In this document: in pieces, positions 1-5,253 of the stretch
Layout: each line of letters starts with the position of its first letter
Numbering within the stretch: the first letter of the stretch is position 1
Source: an uncultured Verrucomicrobiae bacterium
Lineage (GTDB): Bacteria > Verrucomicrobiota > Verrucomicrobiia > Verrucomicrobiales > Akkermansiaceae
Direction: 5' to 3'
Length of the DNA: 8,704 nucleotides
NCBI GenBank assembly: GCA_937957985.1
Contig: CALGOH010000020.1
Location: 1 to 8,704, forward strand
Made by a program: the position numbers and the translations under genes
Notes under the pieces: model-generated
What the model was told of the DNA's origin: nothing
The model's database searches: none
Seen by the model: the letters and a program-made list of their open reading frames with translations, nothing else

Positions 1-350
1 TGGTAGCGCCCCTCGGCGGACGGCTTGTTGTCGTAGGGGCAGACCTGGAGGGTGGCGGTGGCGCCGGCCTGCTCCGCGGCCCGGGTGAGCGTGATCGCCT
101 CGGAAGTCGAGTTGGCACCGGTGCCGGCGATCACCTGACAGCGACCGGCGGCATACTCCACCGCCAGCGCGATCACCTCGATGTGTTCGTCGTGGTCGAG
201 GGTGGGGGACTCGCCGGTGGTGCCGACGGGCACGATGCCATCGATCCCGGCCTCGACCTGACGGTCGATGAGGGCCTGGAAGGCGGGCTTGTCGACCGCG
301 CCGTCGCGGAAGGGGGTGATGAGGGCGGTGTAGGTGCCTCGGAAGCTCAT
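1..350 (-). CDS. dapA: 4-hydroxy-tetrahydrodipicolinate synthase, N-terminal part (runs off left edge)
   Basis: DapA condenses pyruvate with L-aspartate semialdehyde in the cytoplasm, the first committed step to diaminopimelate and lysine. The 116 visible codons start MSFRGTYTALITPF and cover the first half of the TIM barrel. The family signature GTTGES lies at residues 43-48, with Thr44 and Thr45 at the same numbers as in E. coli, followed by IAGTGAN (74-80) and the loop VCPYDNKP (103-110). In E. coli that loop reads PYYN and supplies Tyr107 of the catalytic triad across the dimer; here residue 107 is Asp (codon GAC). The Schiff-base lysine (about 161) lies outside the window. The start is the ATG at the family's usual N-terminus; no Shine-Dalgarno is visible. 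It lies 63 bp downstream of dapF on the same strand, so the two are probably co-transcribed. Another member of the DHDPS/NAL aldolase family is possible because of Asp107, but the overall match and the dapF neighbour favour DapA. Confidence 0.9.
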   Translation of the reverse strand, partial: MSFRGTYTALITPFRDGAVDKPAFQALIDRQVEAGIDGIVPVGTTGESPTLDHDEHIEVIALAVEYAAGRCQVIAGTGANSTSEAITLTRAAEQAGATATLQVCPYDNKPSAEGRY

Positions 351-413
351 GGCGGCGGGAGAATGAACATCGAATCCCGAAGGTCCAACGCTGATTTCGT
401 GCGAGAGCCCGCG

Positions 414-1226
414 TCAGATCTCGATGTCGCCCTCGAAGACGAAGTCCGCGGGGCCGGTGAGGGTGACGTTCCGGAATTCGTGGTCGCCGGTCTTTTCGAA
501 TCCGATCTCGAGGGTCTCGCCGCCCTTCACATCGACCTTGATCGGCGACGGATCGCCGCTGCGGAGGTGGTGGAAGAGGGCGCTGGCCACCATGCCGGTG
601 CCGCAGGCCAGCGTCTCGTCCTCGACGCCCCGTTCGTAGGTGCGGATGGAGATGTGGCCGGGGGCGAGGACCTCGACGAAGTTGGCGTTGGTGCCGTTCG
701 GGGCGAAACGTTCGTGCCGGCGGATGGCGCGGCCGTGGGCGAAGACGTCGGTGTTTTCCAGATCCTCGACGAAGGCGACGACGTGGGGGACGCCGGTATT
801 GACCGAGTGCAGGGTGGCATCGAGGCCGGGGACGGCGGCGCCGCTGTCCATCGCCAGATCGACGGGGTCGGACATGGCAATGCGGACGTCGGCCTCGACC
901 ATCTCGGCGGCGAGGGTGCCGGCGATGGTTTCGAAGGTCACGCGGTCGGGCGGCTCGGGCATCAGCGCGGCGGTGAAGCGGCCGAAGCAGCGAGCTCCGT
1001 TGCCGCACATCTCGGCCTCGCCGCCGTCGGCGTTGTAGTAGCGGAACTTGAAGTCGGCGCCGTTTTCGGCGGGCTCGACCGCCAGCAGGCCGTCGGCCCC
1101 GACCCCACGATGCCGGTCGCAGAGCAGCGCGATCTGCTCGCGGCTAAGCTTCAGGGAAAGGTCGCGGTTATCGACAACTACGAAGTCGTTGCCGGCGCCG
1201 TTCATCTTGTAGAAATGGAGGAGCAT
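414..1226 (-). CDS. dapF: Diaminopimelate epimerase
   Basis: DapF interconverts LL- and meso-diaminopimelate in the cytoplasm, giving the peptidoglycan crosslinking residue and the precursor of lysine. The protein is 270 residues, the normal length. It shows the N-terminal KMNGAGNDF (7-15), the substrate-binding NADGGEAEMCGNGARCF (65-81) and, in the C-terminal half, YERGVEDETLACGTG (197-211). The two catalytic cysteines of this cofactor-independent racemase are therefore Cys74 and Cys208. The segment usually written GNPH reads GVPH (145-148), a variant I believe occurs in other phyla. The ATG fits the family's N-terminus; a later Met8 would cut into the conserved start. No Shine-Dalgarno is seen before it. 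The gene lies between trpA (151 bp upstream, with a tandem repeat in the gap) and dapA (63 bp downstream), all on the minus strand. Confidence 0.96.
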   Translation of the reverse strand: MLLHFYKMNGAGNDFVVVDNRDLSLKLSREQIALLCDRHRGVGADGLLAVEPAENGADFKFRYYNADGGEAEMCGNGARCFGRFTAALMPEPPDRVTFETIAGTLAAEMVEADVRIAMSDPVDLAMDSGAAVPGLDATLHSVNTGVPHVVAFVEDLENTDVFAHGRAIRRHERFAPNGTNANFVEVLAPGHISIRTYERGVEDETLACGTGMVASALFHHLRSGDPSPIKVDVKGGETLEIGFEKTGDHEFRNVTLTGPADFVFEGDIEI

Positions 1227-1232
1227 GGTCTC

Positions 1233-1333
1233 AAGGTCGGAAGGTCTAAAGGTCCGAACTGCGGGTCCGGGAAGGGGGAATCTGAAGCGTTTGAATTTAG
1301 GGACTTTCGACTTCGGACTTTCAGACTTTTGAC
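1233..1333. repeat. Short tandem repeat in two inverted arms between trpA and dapF
   Basis: The left arm holds three AAGGTC units spaced exactly 8 bp apart (1233, 1241, 1249). The right arm holds GACTTT or GACTTC units at 1302, 1309, 1316 and 1324, then a GAC at 1331, with a 7-8 bp period. GACTTT is the inverse of AAAGTC, so the arms face each other across about 45 bp. They can form an imperfect stem: on a plus-strand RNA each unit pairs with a G-U wobble, but on the trpA-dapF transcript each unit carries an A-C mismatch, so the fold would be weaker there. It could be a dispersed intergenic repeat, a processing element or an attenuator-like spacer. The repeat is seen directly; its function is unknown. 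Confidence 0.7.
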
Positions 1334-1377
1334 GCCGAGGTCTGGAAGGATTGTCGAGCCAGTCAAGTGAGGCGGGT

Positions 1378-2172
1378 TCAGAGCGACTTCGTCGCGGCGA
1401 TGAGGGGTGTGACGAGGTCGCGGACGGCCTCGGCGGCGCGGTCGGGATGGAGTTCGATCTGCTTGACGATGGCGGACCCGACGATCACTCCGTCGCCGGC
1501 TTTTGCAACCATCGCCGCCTGCTCGGGGGTGGTGATGCCGAAGCCGACGCAGACCGGGGTGTCGGTGTGGGCGGTGATGCGGGCGACCTGGTCGGCGATC
1601 TGCCCGGAGGGCGCGCCGTGGGCACCGGTGACCCCGGTGCGGGACAGGGCGTAGATAAAGCCCTCGGAGCCCTCGGCGAGGAGCTTCACGCGGGAATCGG
1701 GGGTATTCGGAGCGATCAGGCGGATGTGGCGCAGACCTTCGCCGCGGGCGAGTTCGGTGTTCCGCGCGGCCTCGTCCGGAGGCAGATCGAGCAGCAGGAT
1801 ACCGTCGGCTCCGGCCGCCGCGGCATCGGCGTGGAATTTCTCGTAGCCGTAGGTGAAGACGGGGTTGAGATAGGTGAAGAGCACCAGCGGCGTGTCGTGG
1901 CTTTGGCGGAAGGCGTGGATGAGGTCGAGGACGCGCGGGGTCGTCATGCCGGACTTGAGCGCGCGGTCGGCGGCCATCTGGTTGACGATGCCGTCGGCCA
2001 GCGGGTCGGAAAAGGGGACGCCGAGTTCGATGATGTCCGCCCCGGCGTCGGCAAGGGCCCTGATGACTTCGAGCGAGGCGTCGAAGCACGGATCGCCGGC
2101 GGCGACGTAGGCGACGAAGGCCTTGTCGCCCGCGGCGCGAAGCTTCTCGAAGGTGGCGTCGATGCGGTTCAT
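1378..2172 (-). CDS. trpA: Tryptophan synthase alpha chain
   Basis: TrpA cleaves indole-3-glycerol phosphate to indole and glyceraldehyde 3-phosphate; the indole is channelled to TrpB in the alpha2-beta2 complex. The 264 residues form a complete TIM barrel. AFVAYVAAGDP lies at 18-28. The signature IIELGVPFSDPLADG (47-61) gives catalytic Glu49 and Asp60 at exactly the E. coli numbers. YALSRTGVTG (174-183) and VGFGITTPEQ (209-218) form the phosphate-binding side. The ATG at 2172 was chosen because MNRIDATFEKL is where the family begins; the frame stays open to 2331, but the extra 53 residues are non-homologous and would run into the control region shared with nuoB. No trpB or other trp gene is adjacent, so the pathway is split in this genome or the rest lies elsewhere. 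It is the first gene of the leftward trpA-dapF-dapA run. Confidence 0.96.
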   Translation of the reverse strand: MNRIDATFEKLRAAGDKAFVAYVAAGDPCFDASLEVIRALADAGADIIELGVPFSDPLADGIVNQMAADRALKSGMTTPRVLDLIHAFRQSHDTPLVLFTYLNPVFTYGYEKFHADAAAAGADGILLLDLPPDEAARNTELARGEGLRHIRLIAPNTPDSRVKLLAEGSEGFIYALSRTGVTGAHGAPSGQIADQVARITAHTDTPVCVGFGITTPEQAAMVAKAGDGVIVGSAIVKQIELHPDRAAEAVRDLVTPLIAATKSL

Positions 2173-2185
2173 TGAGGCGCGCAAT

Positions 2186-2214
2186 GGGATAGGGCCTCCG
2201 GGCCGGCTTGGCAA
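2186..2214 (-). promoter_or_regulatory. Possible sigma-70-type promoter of trpA
   Basis: Read on the minus strand there is TTGCCA (2214-2209), a 17-bp spacer and TATCCC (2191-2186). Both boxes are partial matches to TTGACA and TATAAT. Transcription would begin near 2179, only about 7 bases before the trpA ATG, which would make the mRNA almost leaderless. That fits the lack of a Shine-Dalgarno but makes the call uncertain, since partial matches are easy to find by chance. Confidence 0.25.
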
Positions 2215-2240
2215 TCGCGGGGAGTGCGGAGGACCCGTGC

Positions 2241-2254
2241 GGAGGGAGCTTGTG
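2241..2254 (+). promoter_or_regulatory. Possible Shine-Dalgarno and alternative GTG start for nuoB
   Basis: GGAGGGAG at 2241-2248 stands at normal distance before a GTG (2252-2254) that is in frame with nuoB and would add 21 residues. It is the best ribosome-binding sequence in the window. Against it, the added residues precede the conserved NuoB body, the GTG lies inside the palindrome at 2250-2267, and nearly all other genes here start without such a site. It may equally be a purine-rich stretch of the control region. Confidence 0.3.
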
Positions 2255-2267
2255 AAAACTTTCACAA
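2250..2267. promoter_or_regulatory. Perfect palindrome, CRP/FNR-family-like operator
   Basis: TTGTGAAA and TTTCACAA form an 8-bp perfect inverted repeat separated by AC. Within it is TGTGA (2251-2255), six bases, then TCACA (2262-2266), which is the consensus half-site pair and spacing of CRP-type regulators. It sits in the 142-bp region between divergent trpA and nuoB, centred about 56 bp before the nuoB ATG and 86 bp before the trpA ATG. The 2-base gap is too small for a stable RNA hairpin unless the inner A-T pair opens, so a DNA operator is the better reading. The regulator and the controlled gene are inferred; nuoB is the more natural target for a CRP/FNR protein. Confidence 0.55.
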
Positions 2268-2314
2268 ACCGCTTGAGGGTCGACGGGGGGCGCGCCAACG
2301 TCCGCGCAGCAGCC

Positions 2315-2854
2315 ATGGTCTCGGACAACAATCAGATCGCCCACACGGCCTACGATTCGAAGATCGAGGGCAACGTGATCTTCACGCGGGTGGATGCCGC
2401 CATCAACTGGATGCGGAAGAACTCGATGTGGCCGATGCCGATGGGACTGGCTTGCTGTGCGATCGAGATGATGGCGACGGCTTGCTCGCGCTTCGATTTG
2501 TCGCGGTTCGGCATGGAGGTGATGCGCTTTTCCCCGCGCCAGGCGGACGTGATGATCGTCTCCGGCACGGTGACCTACAAGATGGCGCTCGCCGTGAAGC
2601 GGATCTGGGACCAGATGCCCGAGCCCAAGTGGTGCATCGCGATGGGCGCGTGCGCCTCGAGCGGCGGCATGTACCGCAGCTACGCGGTGTTGCAGGGCAT
2701 CGACCGGCTGATCCCCGTGGATGTTTACGTTTCCGGCTGCCCCCCGCGGCCCGAAGCCCTGATCGAGGGGTTGATGAGGCTGCAGAAGAAAGTCGAGGGC
2801 GAGCATGCCCTCGAAGAGCAGAAGAAGGAGTTCTTCGAGGAAATGTCCTCCTGA
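2315..2854 (+). CDS. nuoB: NADH-quinone oxidoreductase subunit B
   Basis: NuoB is the peripheral-arm subunit of complex I that holds iron-sulfur cluster N2, the last electron carrier before quinone, at the cytoplasmic face of the membrane. The 179-residue product carries the four expected cluster cysteines: the adjacent pair Cys47-Cys48 in MGLACCAIEMMAT, Cys113 in MGACASSGGMY and Cys142 in VSGCPPRPEAL. NWMRKNSMWP (31-40) and FSPRQADVMIVSGT (72-85) are also typical. A charged Glu/Lys-rich tail (157-179) ends the protein. I chose the ATG at 2315, 34 residues after which reach the NW(M)RKNS block; the GTG at 2252 is an alternative. nuoC follows after 5 bp, so they form one transcript, but nuoA, which usually precedes nuoB, is missing: trpA lies upstream in the opposite direction. 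A CRP/FNR-like palindrome lies just upstream. Confidence 0.96.
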   Translation: MVSDNNQIAHTAYDSKIEGNVIFTRVDAAINWMRKNSMWPMPMGLACCAIEMMATACSRFDLSRFGMEVMRFSPRQADVMIVSGTVTYKMALAVKRIWDQMPEPKWCIAMGACASSGGMYRSYAVLQGIDRLIPVDVYVSGCPPRPEALIEGLMRLQKKVEGEHALEEQKKEFFEEMSS

Positions 2855-2859
2855 CCGCC

Positions 2860-3429
2860 ATGTCCGCCGCCCAAGACATCGAGACGCTGAAGCAGAAATT
2901 CGGCGAGGCCGTGACCGGCACCACGGAATTTCGGGGCGAGCACACGATCGAGGTGAAGCTCGGTTCGCTGAAGGACGTGCTCGGCGTCGCCCGGGAGACG
3001 ATGGCCTATGATTTCCTGCTCGATATCTCGAGCCTCGACCACTTCGGCGAGCACCCGCGCTTCGAGATGGTCTACGAGCTTGCCACGGTTGACGACTCGA
3101 AGCACCTGCGTGTCCGCTCCAAGGTCGGCGAGGACGAGAAGGTGCCGAGCGTTGTCTCTTTCTGGCCCGCCGCCGAGTGGCACGAGCGGGAGGTGTTCGA
3201 CATGATGGGCATCTCTTTCGACGGCCATCCGGACCTGCGCCGGATCCTGATGTGGGAAGGCTATCCTTTCCATCCCCTGCGCAAGGATTTCCCGCTCGCG
3301 GGACGGCCGAGCGAAATGCCGGATGTCGCCGTCACCGGCAAGGCGCCGCTCGAAGGCGGCCCGTTCGTGACCAGCCCCGGGAAGGGCAATCCCGTGACGC
3401 GCGAGCCGCGCTCGAGGGAGATCGACTGA
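2860..3429 (+). CDS. nuoC: NADH-quinone oxidoreductase subunit C
   Basis: NuoC is the 30-kDa-type subunit of the complex I peripheral arm, which packs against NuoD and NuoB near the quinone site. The 189-residue product has the family signature HEREVFDMMGISFDGHPDLRRIL (108-130), followed by the usual end of the domain, PFHPLRKDFPL (136-146, canonically GHPLRKDFP). Residues 50-75 (YDFLLDISSLDHF and VYEL) match the core sheet. After residue 147 comes a Pro/Gly-rich tail of about 40 residues of no clear role. The ATG at 2860 lies 5 bp after the nuoB stop; a GAGGAAA at 2837-2843 is too distant to be a convincing Shine-Dalgarno. It is a separate protein, not a NuoCD fusion, and no nuoD follows: the next gene encodes a rhomboid protease. 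The rest of complex I must be encoded elsewhere. Confidence 0.95.
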   Translation: MSAAQDIETLKQKFGEAVTGTTEFRGEHTIEVKLGSLKDVLGVARETMAYDFLLDISSLDHFGEHPRFEMVYELATVDDSKHLRVRSKVGEDEKVPSVVSFWPAAEWHEREVFDMMGISFDGHPDLRRILMWEGYPFHPLRKDFPLAGRPSEMPDVAVTGKAPLEGGPFVTSPGKGNPVTREPRSREID

Positions 3430-3487
3430 TTTTCAGGCTTCCGAACCTCCGCCAGCGATGCACGCTCGTCCCCGGATGAGAGGACGC

Positions 3488-4201
3488 ATGCCCGACTGGC
3501 GGCATTTCGCCGAAGACCTGGCGGCCGCGCGGGCGACGCAGGTCCTCATCGGGGTGCTCCTGGCGATCCAGCTTGGACTCGGCATGTTGGGTGGATTCGA
3601 CTCGGTGCCGGACATTTACCGGTCCTTCGGCCTCAGCCGGACCGGCGTGAGCGAGGGCCGGGTCTGGCAGTTGGTGACTTACGGTTTCCTCCATGGCAAC
3701 TGGGCGCACTTCGCGCTGAACGCCCTGGCGCTCCTGTTGCTGGGTCCGCGGCTTGAACGGATCGGCGGCGTGTCGCTGTGGTGGCGCTTGATGCTCTCGG
3801 GTTTGATCGCCGGAGGCGGCATGTACCTGCTGGCGGATCGCGCCGCGGATCAACCGCTGGTCGGGATTTCCGGTGCGGTAATGGCGGCGCTGCTGTGGAT
3901 CACCGGAGTCTCGCCAGGTTCCCGGCTCTGGCTGCTCCGGATTTCCGGCAAGAGCCTCGGCCTGGGGATCCTGCTGGCGTCGGCGGTTCTGACGTTGACC
4001 AATCCCTCGCTTGAACTGCCGCTGCTCTCGGACTGGGGGCGGGCGATGGGAGAGCATGCCGGCCGACTCGTCTTCGGGGTCGCCCACGCCTGTCATCTCG
4101 GCGGAGCGCTGGCCGGCTGGCTGGGAGCGCGCTGGACGCTCCGACCGCGGGTCACGCTGGCGAGACTGCAGCGTGACCGGCGGCGGCGCGAGGGCGGCTG
4201 A
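3488..4201 (+). CDS. Rhomboid-family intramembrane serine protease
   Basis: A multi-spanning membrane protein of 237 residues, predicted to cut transmembrane substrates within or near the bilayer. The catalytic dyad is visible: Ser128 in GISGAV (126-131, usual form GASG) and His203 in AHACHLGGALAG (199-210). The second-helix motif LHGNWAHFALN (68-78) provides the His-x4-His-x3-Asn pattern (His69, His74, Asn78) of active rhomboids. Hydrophobic segments lie near 18-36, 65-88, 100-118, 125-141, 155-171 and 195-213, close to the six-helix core. The C-terminus is Arg-rich, probably cytoplasmic. I prefer the ATG at 3488 because AGAGGA stands 3 bases before it; in-frame ATGs at 3458 and 3476 are possible. 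It follows nuoC by 58 bp and may share its transcript, though no functional link to complex I is evident. It ends 6 bp from the convergent lipoprotein gene. The substrate is unknown. Confidence 0.92.
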   Translation: MPDWRHFAEDLAAARATQVLIGVLLAIQLGLGMLGGFDSVPDIYRSFGLSRTGVSEGRVWQLVTYGFLHGNWAHFALNALALLLLGPRLERIGGVSLWWRLMLSGLIAGGGMYLLADRAADQPLVGISGAVMAALLWITGVSPGSRLWLLRISGKSLGLGILLASAVLTLTNPSLELPLLSDWGRAMGEHAGRLVFGVAHACHLGGALAGWLGARWTLRPRVTLARLQRDRRRREGG

Positions 4202-4207
4202 AAGAGA

Positions 4208-5125
4208 TCAGCTGCGTCCCCCCCTCCGTTGCCTGAGGTTCTGGAGGTTCTGGAAGGCCTCGCGGCGTTGGTCGAACTGGTTGCCCGGATTGGTCCGCGG
4301 CTGTTGGGGAGCCGCTTGCGGCGGCGGGCTGAAGCTCCGCGAAGGATTCCCGCCGAAGTTCTGGCGCGGTTGGTTCCCCGGGGTCGCCACGGGCTGGTTG
4401 AATCCGGCCCGGGGGCGGGCGGAGGGTTGGTCCCGGGAAGGGCTGCCGCCTTGCCCGCGACCGAAGATTCCGGGCCACGGAGACTGCTCGCGGGATTGAA
4501 CGTTCGGTTGCTGCCGTCCGCGTTGGTTCCAGAAAGGAGTGGCGTTGTCGCGGCGGTCGTCGCGCGAGCGCCAGTTCGGCACCTGCGGCTGCTGGGCATG
4601 CGGAGTCGGCTGTTGCGCGCGGGGGCTGACATGGGTGGCGCGGCCACCGTGGCGGCGATAATTCGAGGCCGCCTGGAAGCGGTTCTGGCTCCACGCATTG
4701 TGGTTCGCGACCTGGTGCGTGTGGGCATTGGCGGCCCACCCGTAGTTGCGGTCCCGGTAGTGGGCGAGGCGGTCGTAGTTCCGGCTGAGGTGACGGGAGC
4801 TCACATTCCGCGGCAGGGGGCAGGCTCCGCGTCCGTTCCAGCCATAGGGATGCGGCACGCCGCGGACCGGCTGCGGGCAGTAGCCCTGCGGGTAGTATCC
4901 GCCGACCCAGGGATCGTAGTAGCAGCTCCGGCGGAGGGCATAGCAGCAGCGGACCACCGGGTCGTAGAGCCAGCGGTCGCTGCTGGTGTAGATGAAGGCG
5001 GTGCTTCCCCCGCCGCTGAAGCCGTAGCTGGAGGAATATCCGTAGTCATCGTAGGGGCTGTAGTAGCACGAAGTCGCGAGTCCCAGCGAGGCGGTGGCGA
5101 GGAGGATCCTGAAAGCGGTTCTCAT
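4208..5125 (-). CDS. Tyr/Cys-rich predicted lipoprotein with Gln/Pro/Arg-rich tail, family not recognised
   Basis: A 305-residue predicted secreted protein. Residues 1-20 are a lipoprotein signal: MRTAFR, a hydrophobic stretch, then the lipobox LATSC with Cys20 as the lipidated residue, so it is probably anchored in the outer or inner membrane. Residues 21-105 are rich in Tyr, Gly and Ser and hold five more cysteines (60, 61, 68, 83, 102), including YYDPWVGGYYPQGY (69-82). Residues 110-165 are rich in His, Asn, Arg and Tyr. The rest (about 166-305) is low complexity, dominated by Gln, Pro, Arg, Asn and Gly, ending in QNLQNLRQRRGG, where a 9-bp direct repeat (4235-4252) encodes QNLQNL. No catalytic motif is seen. 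Basic, disordered and Tyr-rich composition suggests a structural or surface role, but that is speculation. It is transcribed away from galE and converges on the rhomboid gene. No Shine-Dalgarno is seen. Confidence 0.75.
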   Translation of the reverse strand: MRTAFRILLATASLGLATSCYYSPYDDYGYSSSYGFSGGGSTAFIYTSSDRWLYDPVVRCCYALRRSCYYDPWVGGYYPQGYCPQPVRGVPHPYGWNGRGACPLPRNVSSRHLSRNYDRLAHYRDRNYGWAANAHTHQVANHNAWSQNRFQAASNYRRHGGRATHVSPRAQQPTPHAQQPQVPNWRSRDDRRDNATPFWNQRGRQQPNVQSREQSPWPGIFGRGQGGSPSRDQPSARPRAGFNQPVATPGNQPRQNFGGNPSRSFSPPPQAAPQQPRTNPGNQFDQRREAFQNLQNLRQRRGGRS

Positions 5126-5194
5126 GGTGTTGGTGAAACGAGGTGCTGGCGGAATTTATTCATCCGGGTCCGAAAGGCGAGGGCGGAGGCAGGG

Positions 5195-5223
5195 TTGACA
5201 GGGCAACGACGGCTCCGTTTGCT
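5195..5223 (+). promoter_or_regulatory. Probable sigma-70-type promoter of galE
   Basis: A perfect TTGACA (5195-5200) is followed by a 17-bp spacer and a weak TTTGCT (5218-5223, 3 of 6 matches to TATAAT). Transcription would start near 5230, leaving a leader of about 24 bases before the galE ATG at 5254. It lies in the 128-bp region between the divergent lipoprotein gene and galE. For the leftward gene, the only AT-rich stretch, around 5150-5160, gives a partial -10 (TAAATT on the minus strand) without a convincing -35. Confidence 0.45.
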
Positions 5224-5253
5224 CGGCCCGCCGGAAAGGCGTTTCCCAGAATC

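Noticed and set aside
183..1370. Long open frame of 395 codons on the plus strand across dapF and part of dapA
   Set aside because: It is antisense to two well-supported genes, is made of Gly/Ala/Asp/Val-rich sequence typical of a GC-rich shadow frame, and shows no domain.
2123..2251. Further N-terminal extension of nuoB back to 2123
   Set aside because: It overlaps the start of trpA on the other strand and encodes no NuoB-like sequence.
2250..2267. Palindrome as an intrinsic terminator or RNA hairpin
   Set aside because: The 2-base loop is too short, the stem is AT-rich and no T-run follows; it also lies upstream of both divergent genes.
2173..2331. 53-residue N-terminal extension of trpA
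   Set aside because: TrpA homology begins at the ATG at 2172; the extension lacks homology and overlaps the control region and the start of nuoB.
1202..2806. 534-codon minus-strand frame covering trpA and nuoB
   Set aside because: Arg/His/Pro-rich out-of-frame translation of trpA and antisense of nuoB; no motif.
5143..5253. 37-residue N-terminal extension of galE
   Set aside because: GalE begins directly with the first Rossmann strand at the ATG at 5254, and the extension would cover the TTGACA promoter.
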